Shown here piece by piece: positions 35,420 through 45,674 of a stretch of DNA of 64,000 bases. Within the stretch, counting starts at the first letter, position 1. Each line of letters starts with the position of its first letter. The stretch comes from Chondrosia reniformis. Its lineage: Eukaryota > Porifera > Demospongiae > Chondrillida > Chondrillidae. Under the pieces are notes generated by a model. It was not told the DNA's origin. It did not search any database and was given only the letters and a program-made list of their open reading frames with translations. The position numbers and the translations under genes are program-made. The stretch lies in NCBI GenBank assembly GCA_947172415.1, contig OX359200.1, positions 6,264,501 to 6,328,500 on the forward strand, written 5' to 3'.

Positions 35420-38400
35420 GTCGTGTGATATATACAATTGTATACATATTGTACAATGTCTACTGTATTATCACTAATATCAGCCCTGGGCTTGTATTTT
35501 TCATACCCCTCTGAACCCAGGCTTTTATTGGAGACTGGGCTTTTATTTTTTCAACCCTTCCAATCATATTGGTAAATCAACTTTGTTGGGACAATTTCCA
35601 CATAAACTATGTACGTATAGAGTATGTATAGAGAGCAGCATGTTTGATAAGTATGAATATCATACGTAAGTACTTTAGTAGTGTGTCAGTGGGCTTATAT
35701 TGGAGACTGGGCTTCTATTTTTTCAATAACTCGTAAGGGTGGGCTTCTATTGTAGACAAGCTTGTATTGGAGACCTTGGCTTATATTAGAGATAATACGG
35801 TATATTAGAGATAATACAGTATATTAGAGATAATAGGGTATTTTCGGTATATATACGTAGTCTCCTACATAAGCAGGTCAACAGGTTACAGATGTGCAGT
35901 TACATAATGACAGATGCAATTAATGTACTCCCCAGCTGCATAAACAAACAGGAGGCCCACACCCAATAGCCCTGATACCACTAAGTACTAATGTCTCCCT
36001 ATTACTGCATACACTAGCCTGCTAAATGCTAAGTGTTCGTACTCAGAAGCCCTCCCTTGAGACATCATCCACCTGTAACAGACTGAGAGGGCGGGGCCAG
36101 ACAGAGGGGGCGGGCCAGGCTACGACCCCATACTGGCTGACGAAGGAGCTGACATAAAGTTATCATTATTACAGCTTACCAAAGTACACATTAAATATCG
36201 CCATAGGACATAATGAATACAATTATATAGAAATGAATATCATTACTTTATCAGCATAAAGATCTGAATTATTGTCAACTTGAGACATTAGACTTTAGAC
36301 ATTAATATATATACAATATATATATATATATACAAACAAAGAAGGTACCTATATGATATGATCAAAATAAATATATGGGGACCCTTGTTGCTATGGATAC
36401 TATTGCTAGGGACATAGAGTTCCTAAACTACCACTACTGATCAGGAAAAGGTTTAGTACGACAAGAGGTGAAAGGTGAGCTAATCCTTAGTGACCTGACA
36501 AATGGAACTAAACCAGTAGGAAACTATCTCAACTGCGTGGGCGATGAATAGCAGTGTGAATGGATGAGATAATACGTCATAAAAAGCATGTTAATTTTCA
36601 AACTCATTCAACCAAGCCGTTTTCCATATACAGTAGCTCTTCCAACACCAGCTTTTAAGGTAAACTGGCATGAGTCTCATTCCATCCCATTTCATATCTA
36701 TCTCTTTCAAAAAGGAAGGGTGAAACCCAACCCTTTATGCCACAAGGAAGGCCACAATTTAAACAAACTACCATTCAGTACCAAGTATAAGTCCTTGACT
36801 ACTCTGCTCTTATTGGCTAGATGTAGGTATTCAAGCTACAGTAAAGTGATACTGCTGATAGAATTATAGGTATTTGTTATCTATTACAGGGAACATGCTT
36901 CTACCAAAATGATACTGATACCGTTGATTGAATAATAAGTATTTGCTATCCATTACAGTGAGCATGCCTATACTAATGATTCTTCATCATATAATTAGTA
37001 CTTTGATACCACTTGGAAGGAATAGAAAAACAGATAGCTTTACATTTACCTTGATTGACTTGCTCAAGAAAGCAGCCAAAAGAATCACAGTTTAAGGAGC
37101 TACACAAGTTTCTAGTCCTACAGTACGTAACTAATTAGGGGAAAGTTCCCCCATATATAGGATCACATTAACAAGCATATCAGAAGTATCAAGTATTCAC
37201 ATGAGGAGAGCAGTACATATTACAAAATTTTAAGAACTATATATGGCAGTTGTTGGACAATTAAGTTTTACAGGAACAACACAAAATGAATTCCACAAAA
37301 TGCGAACATAACACATTATAAATTAAATACTGTCACTTGATCATGACACAAATATTTGACAGATATAAAACTCCTTAACAGGTGGAAATGACTTCCAGAA
37401 CCTGCATACTTTGAGTTCTTATTTAAATGCTCAAACTGGGAGTGTCTTATGAGAGGAATCTAATGATTTCAGTCATTTTCAGGATATGATAGAATGATAC
37501 GTATGTTACATGAGTAATACGTACATACGCATGTATGTAGTATGTAATAGATATATAGCTTTCTTTCTTACTCAAACGCCCAAAAAACACTTTATCCTCC
37601 TATTTGCCAACTAATGAAATTTCAAATTAATAATTATATAGATTCCTGTTGTACGTATGATGGACCCTTAACAGAATCTTGTCAGTGACCTGTAAACCCA
37701 CCATTGCATGGTTGGGTATTATTTACTGATCAATGTTAGCATGAATTTTAGCATAGAAATCAATAAATGTCATAATGATTATTATTAATATTAGTATTAT
37801 TTACTAAATAAATGTACAAATGTGGACATGCCTTATATGTACTGTACATGGATCTCTTGGTATTGATAAACTGACCATATATGTACTTCAGTGTAAAAAT
37901 ATTAATTCAGCACATTTATCAATAATACGCTGAATAAATAGGATCCTCTATTCAACTATCACAATATGCCAATATACGTATAATTCAAATTAGGAAAGCG
38001 CTGTTTTCCTGAAATTAAAGACTGAACCCATATAGCGGATTTAAAAAAAACCTTTTCTACTTCAAGATTAATACACCTACGTAGTTTTACTATTAAGATC
38101 AACATCTTTTCAGCTCCTTTCACTTTTTTCTATTGAATCTTGAGAGATGGGTACATATGTAGCATGTCAGTGAGCAAGTCTAGAATGATTGTCTCTTACA
38201 AATTTAATCAAAAGCTACCAGATCCTGTGTCATACGTATGTGTAAGAAATAGGCTGTCCAATCCAATCCAATAAATTCAGTTTTTCATTAATCACAAAAT
38301 ACGTACAAGAGCAAACAATTACTAGCTACGTATACTAAAGACTAACAAAGGAGACATACGTATATGTGTACGTATGTACATATATCAATATCAATATCAA

Positions 38401-38540
38401 TATCATGATTAGAGTGCACCACACCAACAGGTGCTAGGACATTACAAAAGTCCAATGTAGCACTAAAAAATGACAATAAATATAAATAATATATATAATA
38501 TAGTTTGTATATATTAGGACTTAGAGCCAACAAGAAGACA
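35420..38540. other. Repeat-rich spacer without recognised genes
   Basis: Contains GGCTTTTATTGGAGACTGGG-type repeats (35500-35770), TATTAGAGATAATA triplets (35785-35840), a GC-rich GGCGGGGCCAG patch at 36090-36125 and TA microsatellites. The + ORF at 36588-36869 has no start context or homology I recognise. No supported exon. Confidence 0.4.
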
Positions 38541-38544
38541 AAGA

Positions 38545-38665
38545 CTCCCAGGGTCACTGATGAAGGTTGAAATTCTCAGAAACAGCTGTCTGTCCCAGTG
38601 GAGAAAGGAAGAAAAGAAGCCTCACTGTATCCTCATCCAAAGCTCTATAGGTTTGCCCCAAGTCA
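38545..38665 (+). repeat. Dispersed repeat family R1, copy
   Basis: Shows CAGGGTCACTGATGAAGG, CAGAAACAGCTGTCTGTCCC and TGTATCCTCATCCAAAGCTC. The 3' end block is degraded. Confidence 0.75.
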
Positions 38666-39010
38666 TTAGTCATAGTTTTCTTAGCTTCGTAGGCATGACA
38701 ACCATATTTTTGGAATATGGTATTTTAGATAATTCATGTACGTACATACATGTATATGCAGTACATATAGCATATTCCACATCTCAACTTTAATATGTAA
38801 ATAACATGTTCTAAGCATTGTAATCATATGTACTCACAACTGATTAGCTTCTTCTTAAGGAAAAATGTGATGACTTGGCAAAAGAAACCATTTCTAAAAC
38901 AAACAGAACCCTGAGGTACTAATTCTACTACACTGTTTGTACATCTGTTTATAGAGAAACATTCAAGTACATAGCGATTAATAACATCATAAAGGCTCAT
39001 TGCTACAAAA

Positions 39011-39165
39011 TAAATATTAGACTGTGTGAACTTTCGAGTGATAACGTAGCAGGAATTAATGAACGATAACTTCGTGGTCGAGACGTTCTGTATTGATATT
39101 GATACTGTCATCGTTCATTAATTTTGCTACATTATCGTTCGAAAGATCGCACAGTCTAATATTTA
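39011..39165. mobile_element. 155-bp palindromic MITE
   Basis: The termini TAAATATTAGACTGTG and CACAGTCTAATATTTA are perfect inverted repeats. The similarity extends about 60 bases inward (GAACTTTCGAGTGATAACGTA against the ATTATCGTTCGAAAG side; ATTAATGAACGAT against ATCGTTCATTAAT). No coding capacity. Confidence 0.85.
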
Positions 39166-39414
39166 AGTACATTTGTACGTATCTGCTTAAATCTGGTGCC
39201 AGACTCTTAATGGATTTCATGTGACTCAAACTACAGTAGGGCCCAGAGGAGAGGAGAAAGAGAAAGATAATACATCATCAACCAGATATCATATGCATTT
39301 TAACCATAGACTGGAAAGTTTAGATAATATTTGAATCCATGCACTCCCACACCAATGGATATGTACACAGATCTAGGAAATGGCGATTTAGAGAGAATTC
39401 TGATCATATTACCG

Positions 39415-39625
39415 TATAGCCGGAAATATTGGCGGGGCATTTATTTTGGCAAATTGGTGATTTTCACATGAATCGCCAAATTATGATCCGCCAATATTAT
39501 TGTATCATAGTGACGTAATCCATTGTGACGTAATCCATTGTGATGTAATCCATTGTGACATGGTAAGCATCAAAATTTAAATCAGTCCAAAATCGCCAAA
39601 TATTCTTCCCGCCAATATACTACCA
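39415..39625. mobile_element. MITE-like element with E2F-like ends and CRE-like repeats
   Basis: AATATTGGCGGGG near the left end and CCCGCCAATATAC near the right end form inverted repeats that look like E2F sites. The centre holds an ~18-bp tandem repeat CATTGTGACGTAATC with TGACGTAA (CREB/ATF-like) three to four times (39509-39560), plus AATCGCCAAA on both sides. Confidence 0.6.
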
Positions 39626-40452
39626 CTTCTTTATCCACAAATGTATTCTATTAATCAAATAATTGAATGAAGCTATACAGATACTGAATAGAGCAGTACA
39701 AGCTTATCACATTCACACCAATCAGTTACATCCATTGATGACATTGACTGGATGTGTGCTATGCATAAACAGTACATATGAGACACCACTCCTATGCATT
39801 CACTGTAAGATGAACAAAATTACATTATACAACTGCTTAATGTTCAGGTTGTCCACTTCTCTCTCTTCTTTGGGCTTAGCTTAGTCTAAATGCATCCTAT
39901 TGAACATCCTTACTGAGTAAGGAGAGATGTTGTAAAAATAGAGGTAGTGTATAGGAGAGGAAGGCAATTAGGGTTCTATTGATATCAGACATCTGAAGAA
40001 TTTGCTACGAATATTTCACAAAAAGCTCAGATGTTAAAAGGAATTTAACTACGTACGTATGCAAGTCACTCTCTAAGAAGATTGACTTCATTTAAAGTAC
40101 ATACATACGTACATATATACGTAAACAAGCAAATAAAAAGATATTTTCACTTGCAGATGCTTGAAATTCCTCACAATGGAAGACATCTGTTACTACATGT
40201 GGCTCATTAAGTATGGAATGGAATACGTATTTAAGACCATTTCAGAAACATACACAGTAGGTCAGTGTACTACAGAGCATTAGGAATAAAGGAAACACAA
40301 TTGGCAAATAAAATATGAAAGTTGACGCTGACCGTGGATATAACTATTTTTACGCATAAGCAGCAATCATGACTATCCACATTCGTACATACTGTAATAG
40401 CCGTTACACAGACATCCGTGCTTTTCTGTTACGTTAACATTAAATGTTGTCT

Positions 40453-40848
40453 TACTACGTGCACATTAATGTAAGGTTCTCTGTGATAATGTTAGATCTA
40501 ATTGGCAAGATGAGGGTGTACTACGTTCACATTAATGTTAGGTTCTCTGTGATAATGTTAGATCTAATTGACAAGATGAGGGTGTACTACGTTCACATTA
40601 ATGTTAGGTTCTCTGTGATAATGTTAGATCTAATTGGCAAGATGAGGGTGTACTACGTGCACATTAATGTTAGGTTCTCTGTCATAATGTTAGATCTAAT
40701 TGACAAGATGAGGGTGTACTACGTTCACATTAATGTAAGGTTCTCTGTGATAATGTTAGATCTAATTGACAAGATGAGGGTGTACTACGTGCACATTAAT
40801 GTTAGGTTCTCTGTGATAATGTTAGATCTAATTGACAAGATGAGGGTG
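40453..40848 (+). repeat. 66-bp minisatellite, six units, open in frame
   Basis: Unit starts TACTACGTTCACATTAATG and ends GACAAGATGAGGGTG. Six units vary at a few sites (GTTC/GTGC, GGCAAG/GACAAG). Since 66 is divisible by three, one frame stays open (22-aa unit beginning YYVHINVRFSVIMLDLI) for 135 codons before TAA at 40849. No promoter or splice evidence for expression. Confidence 0.9.
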
Positions 40849-41179
40849 TAAAGGTCGGTCATGTGGTCCGCTGAAAATTACGAAATGCCACAAACATTTA
40901 AAGGTAAGATGAGCCTAGTTTCAAATTCCCTCTCTCTTAGCTCTCTGTGTGTATGTGAGTGGAGATCCCTCACTGTCTCAAGATTTTAGATATGCATTAT
41001 TGCAAACCCACAAATTGTGTGCCTATGTGTGCAATTGTAAACATATACACTGTGACCTGTACTAATCATCAGGGTATCACAAACTTTACAAAAGGCATAA
41101 CAAGGTTGTGGTTACTAATTATCAGGTCACTTAGACCATGCATTACCTACCTACCTGTCAAAGAAAGAAAGAAAGAAGA

Positions 41180-41530
41180 AAAGATCACTTCAGAAAGAAG
41201 AAGAGAAGATCAACTCTTGATCAGAAAGAAGAAGAGAAGACCACCTCTTGATCAGAAAGAAGAAAAGAAGATCAACTCTTGATCAGAAAGAAGAAAAGAA
41301 GATCAACTCTTGATCAGAAAGAAGAAAAGAAGATCAACTCTTGATCAGAAAGAAGAAGAGAAGATCAACTCTTGATCAGAAAGAAGAAAAGAAGATCAAC
41401 TCTTGATCAGAAAGAAGAAGAGAAGGTCAACTCTTGATCAGAAAGAAGAAAAGAAGATCAACTCTTGATCGGAAAGAAGAAAAGAAGATCAACTCTTGAT
41501 CAGAAAGAAGAAGAGAAGGTCACCTCTCGA
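41180..41530 (+). repeat. ~31-bp purine-rich minisatellite
   Basis: About eleven units of GATCAACTCTTGATCAGAAA plus GAAGAAAAGAA or GAAGAAGAGAA. Each unit contains a short palindrome (GATCAACTCTTGATC). No gene. Confidence 0.9.
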
Positions 41531-41892
41531 TCAGAGGGAGAAGACTTTGTGCATAATGCTTGTTTATTGTAGGAACGGTGACAATTAAGAAGACAAATTA
41601 GTGTCCTTTGATCCTTGAAAGGGATGACACGATTGGAACAACTGTTTTTAAAATTAACTATTGGACAAGAAACTAGCGGCAGACAAAGGTCCCTAATCAT
41701 CAAACACTATATAGCATTATAAGAGCAGCATAACTTGGGGATAGTTCACAGTTTATGATTATGCAAATATGATACATAATTACCTATGCATACAAATCAT
41801 ACTAATTATAGAGTATAAGAATTTTTGCTAACTGCGTCAAGCTTATCTTTTAGATGGGTCATATTTTTATTTTGACAATAAAATAAATAATA

Positions 41893-42081
41893 ATGTATGT
41901 GAATGATGAGGCATTTGAGCAATGTGAAGTACCATCACAAGGACGTACTATCTACAACAGGAAGAATGAGAGCGTGACAGGAAGAACTGAGCTTAGTACT
42001 GTAATGATATACATCCTGTATAAGAATTTATTTATAATCTCCCTGATTATCTTATTCATTCGGTACATTCCAAGAAAATAA
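41893..42081 (+). CDS. Possible small C-terminally membrane-anchored protein (62 aa)
   Basis: A frame beginning MYVNDEAFEQCEVPSQGR, with a polar, protein-like first 37 residues and a strongly hydrophobic end (NLFIISLIILFIRYIPRK), as in tail-anchored proteins. It follows an AT-rich leader and lies on the opposite strand inside the proposed long intron of the 45447 gene. No homolog recognised. It could be chance or a last exon. Confidence 0.25.
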   Translation: MYVNDEAFEQCEVPSQGRTIYNRKNESVTGRTELSTVMIYILYKNLFIISLIILFIRYIPRK

Positions 42082-42119
42082 TTTAGCATACATATAACAA
42101 CTTCCCTTTAAACTTCAAT

Positions 42120-42225
42120 ATTGGCCTGATGGAGCAGAATAATAAAGATAAGACTCTTGTATCCTCATCCAAAACTCTCACTAGGTTTAGTTCCCTATAG
42201 CCCTTTTATTGTAGATTGGATGTAC
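42120..42225 (+). repeat. Dispersed repeat family R1, 3' part
   Basis: Carries CTCTTGTATCCTCATCCAAA, TCACTAGGTTTAGTTCCCTA and ATTGTAGATTGGATGTA. The 5' half is reduced. Confidence 0.8.
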
Positions 42226-42365
42226 AGTGAATGATATTCAGAAATAATTTCCCATGCTTGCAGTAGCAATCTGCCTACCAGTGATTGCAAAGCTTGGCAG
42301 AGAGCATGTACTTATGTGCTTTAATATATCATATATATATGGATAATCACTGAAACTAGCTAGTA

Positions 42366-42465
42366 AGAGACCTTTTTGGGCTGGTAAGAGACCTCTTTAG
42401 TAAGAGACCTTTTTGGACTGGTAAGAGACCTCTTTGGGCTGGTAAGAGACCTCTTTAGTATTGCT
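42366..42465. repeat. Short tandem repeat
   Basis: Five units of CTGGTAAGAGACCTCTTT and AGTAAGAGACCTTTTTGGG type. The minus-strand ORF over it is repeat-derived. Confidence 0.85.
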
Positions 42466-43210
42466 GCCACAACAAAAAGATGTTTACATTTAAAATCTTT
42501 AAAAGCCTGTATAAACAATATACAGTCATCGCCAATAACTGATTGCTTATCTGACAAACTAAAATGAATAAAACCAAGACCTTGACACTAGGAAAATCTC
42601 AGCCTGGCAATATGATCATGATTACATAACTACTTGTGATTGGATTTTAGCCATGAAAGGTGCTACCTTCAGAAGTACAGAGGTTCTTGTAGGAATTTAG
42701 GAGGAAATAGATCAGAGAATAACAGACAGGCTGGGGAAGAGACAGAAAAGAGTTTCATGAACCATATGAGCTCATACACTGACTTTCCTGTTACAAGAAC
42801 TGACAACCAAAGTAATTACATAAGCTATAATTAAAGGGCATTGAGGCCTAAGTCCAGCACAAATAGACATTTTATCTTGTAAGAGCATGCAACTGTATCC
42901 TAATGCATCGCGACACTGTCTTTTGATGGAACAGATATACATTTTAGGATTAAATAGTTAAACTATGCTTCTGGACACGGTACATAAACAAACTCTGGAC
43001 ACATCTGGATAAACAAACAATTAGTGCTTTAATGTACATATATGTACATATACGTACATATACCTACCTAGAGTTGTAACACCTGCATGGTTTCACAAAG
43101 GAATTATAATGCATTTATATAGATAAGTGATCAGAAAAGTGATACAGAGTTGACAGATGATGCTCTAATATTGCTTCTCTATTTGATAAAACTTTCTCTG
43201 CATTACTCAC

Positions 43211-43381
43211 CTGTAATTAGGTCCAAAAATATAAACTTAAATATTCCATATAGCAAGAGTAAGCCACAATAAGCAATTCCAATCGTCTTATTCCTTTTTG
43301 TAGTCACAGCCACTATTCCAGCAAATATGGCCATTATTAAATCTGCGGCCAAACTCCATATTACAATATGGGAGAATATAC
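43211..43381 (-). CDS. Membrane-type exon (two TM segments) of a minus-strand gene
   Basis: Clean acceptor (TATGTATGCAG) and donor (ACAG/GTGAGT) flank 171 bases, phase 1 in and phase 1 out. The exon encodes two hydrophobic helices, IVIWSLAADLIMAIFAGIVA and IGIAYCGLLLLYGIFKFIF, separated by the basic loop TTKRNKT. The topology resembles the TM2-TM3 exons of the four-TM paralogs. Probably part of the gene whose first exons lie at 45447-45086; an intermediate exon may exist near 43900 (QDQCCPPCWDVV). Confidence 0.6.
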
Positions 43382-43449
43382 CTGCATACATATGAACAAT
43401 AGGTACGTATAATAATCTAACATTATATTACATGCTACATCTACTTATG

Positions 43450-43625
43450 AGTAAAGGCCTATAGGGAACTAAACCTAGTGAGAGCTTTGGATGAAGATAC
43501 AAGAGTTTTTCCTTTCATTTCTCTTCTTCTCCACTGGGCCGGACAGCTGTTTCTGGTACCTCCACCCTTCATCAGTGACCCCGGGAATCTTTGTCTTCTT
43601 CTTAATCTTTGTTTCTTGGCTCATA
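43450..43625 (-). repeat. Dispersed repeat family R1, inverted copy
   Basis: Reverse complement of the family: AAAGGCCTATAGGGAACTAA, AGTGAGAGCTTTGGATGA, CCGGACAGCTGTTTCTGG and TTCATCAGTGACCC in order. One of the more complete copies. Confidence 0.85.
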
Positions 43626-44593
43626 TTAAAATAAGTTATTCATTCATATCGTAGATAGTTACTTAATGTGTACATATGTATAAAAGGGGCAGCATAGTAA
43701 ACCTAATGTGTCAAAGTGTAAAGTGAGGTACATATTGAATACAATGCAGTGCAAATATTAACTATATTGTGTAAACACTACACTGTATATGCTTATATAT
43801 AGATAACAGCTTTTTATAAATTTACAAATTTCATTTACAAATGATTGTTATTGACACTAGAGAGGTGGTTTTACTTGAATGAGTACCACATCCCAACATG
43901 GAGGACAACACTGGTCTTGACCTACAAAGCATTATGAAAAGATTTGTTTCCATCCATTCAATTGTGATTAAACATTATCTTTTGAATAATTTCTCTTTTG
44001 ATTTTTTGAGCGTCTAAAAACACAGTTGGTGTTGATTGAGACATTGAGAATCTTCTTCACCGACAACCAGCTTGACAATAATACAAAAGGACTTGGCTAT
44101 CGGCGGATTCTAGCAATGTGATTCATACTGCCAGTCACCACACCTCTGCTGATATACACTGGTAATAGTATACAATGAAGAGACTGTAGAACTACATCAA
44201 GTACATGAAATGGCTGGCTTGCCTATGCGCTATCAAACTAAATGCTATATAGGCTCTTTAATCCTACACTGGTACTAACTGAAACATTAGCAATTACAAC
44301 TTATCAAGCGCACTAAAAAATGACTTTATCATTATGAGAGTTATTCTGGCTTGCTAGACCCTCCCTAAACAAGCACTGAGTGTAGGGACCTACTACATGA
44401 GAGTAGGACCCTTGTAAAAGTAGTACTAATTGGACAATAACCTCTTCATTAAAGGCAAATCTGGTTCAACATTTTAACCTTGTAAACTGATATTCAAATT
44501 GTATATTATTGTTTATGAGCACATTAATTGTCTGAAGTATAGCAAGGTCATCACATGTGTCCAGACATTATTAAGAGGAAAAACATAAAAGAA

Positions 44594-44664
44594 GCAATTG
44601 CTGGGAAATTAACCCAGAACAGCTGGTTTTGACCATCAGTGCTCTGCCACTGAGCTACAACTGC
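44594..44664 (-). ncRNA. tRNA-like sequence (pseudo-tRNA or SINE head)
   Basis: On the minus strand it folds as a 71-nt cloverleaf: acceptor GCAGTTG/CAATTGC, D-arm GCTCAGTGGCAGAGC, T-arm CTGGG/CCCAG. The anticodon stem has an A-C mismatch, the position before the anticodon (TCA) is G instead of T, and the T-loop lacks the TTC motif. It is therefore probably a tRNA-derived repeat, not a working tRNA. A similar A-box sequence is at 63011 on +. Confidence 0.5.
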
Positions 44665-44670
44665 CACCAC

Positions 44671-44945
44671 AATGCCCCAAGCATGCATCTTCTTACATGC
44701 ATAAGGTATATACAACTACCACCGCAATGCCCCAAGCATGCATCTTCTTGCATGCATAAGGTATATACAACTACCACCGCAATGCCCCAAGCATGCATCT
44801 TCTTACATGCATAAGGTATATACAACTACCACCGCAATGCCCCAAGCATGCATCTTCTTACATGCATAAGGTATATACAACTACCACCGCAATGCCCCAA
44901 GCATGCATCTTCTTACATGCATAAGGTATATACAACTATGACCAA
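44671..44945 (+). repeat. 55-bp minisatellite, five units
   Basis: Unit AATGCCCCAAGCATGCATCT followed by TCTTACATGCATAAGGTATA and TACAACTACCACCGC. Units start at 44671, 44726, 44781, 44836 and 44891. It directly abuts the tRNA-like sequence, so it may have grown from the body of a SINE. Confidence 0.9.
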
Positions 44946-45085
44946 CATCTTGTTATTATTCAATTTGCAGCCAAGTAACTCTCAACAAACAAGTGTTGTT
45001 TATCAAACACAGTCAGCTCCAACTCTACACTCCATTGGACATGCATCGATCTTCACCAAACTATTGAATAGTACTACAGTTATAC

Positions 45086-45447
45086 ATGACTAATCCACAT
45101 ATCTATACTATCACACCAATAGACGTGTTGACATATAGATGAATACAAATCACGAGCCACGACAGTCATGTCAGGTAGCGAACGTGAACCAGCAGTTACA
45201 GGTATGCAGTTTATAGACGAGTGCTGATCACAAGGGCCACACACCAATCTGTCGCAACGACTGCTAATCACTAAATAAAGTAAACCAATTAGAGTCCTAT
45301 TGACTGGAATGAATCCCAGAGATGACGATAATGCCAGTTACGTGTTAAAACGCCGAGAAGCCAAAAGACATTTTGACCATGCAAGATCTATAACCTTTAA
45401 AACTTACTCGTAAATGTTGAAGCATCTTCATGAAAGTTTAAATCCAT
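45086..45447 (-). CDS. 5' exons of a minus-strand membrane-protein gene
   Basis: Exon 1 (45447-45408) starts MDLNFHEDASTFT with a good GTAAGT donor in phase 1. Exon 2 begins at 45270 after TTTATTTAG in the matching phase and reads ISSRCDRLVCGPCDQHSSIN to about 45086 (3' boundary uncertain; GTATAG or GTATAA donors). Cys-rich and CpG-containing, so clearly coding-like. Downstream membrane exons at 43211-43381 and possibly 31481 and 30450 fit its phase. The start lies 227 bp from the oppositely oriented Cas gene start. Family not recognised. Confidence 0.55.
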
Positions 45448-45674
45448 GATATTTCCCTTATTTACAGATAAAACCTTTCTTGTTTGAAGGAAGGGGTGCC
45501 GTACGTACAAATATCTGGCAAACGCTCAGTCCTCGGAGGCCATTTAAGTCACATGACCTAGGCGTGACTGATAGCTATAAAGACGCGTACTGTACAAGCA
45601 AAGTTTCAGTTGATTCTAGCTAGTGATAAGATTCAGATTGTTATAGTGCATTGTGTCATCTCGTACTTAAGAAG
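45448..45674. promoter_or_regulatory. Bidirectional promoter between the minus-strand gene and the Cas gene
   Basis: Only 227 bp between the two divergent start codons. It contains GTCACATGAC (an E-box/M-box palindrome, 45550-45559), a GGCGTGAC site, and TATAAAG at about 45576-45582, about 95 bases before the Cas ATG. Confidence 0.5.

Noticed and set aside
38342-38557. Minus-strand 71-aa ORF with hydrophobic segments
   Set aside because: Partly overlaps an R1 repeat and an ATATCA microsatellite; a weak acceptor exists but no phase partner was found.
44594-44664. Functional selenocysteine-type tRNA (anticodon TCA)
   Set aside because: The anticodon stem is mismatched, U33 is absent, the T-loop is aberrant, and the length does not fit a selenocysteine tRNA.
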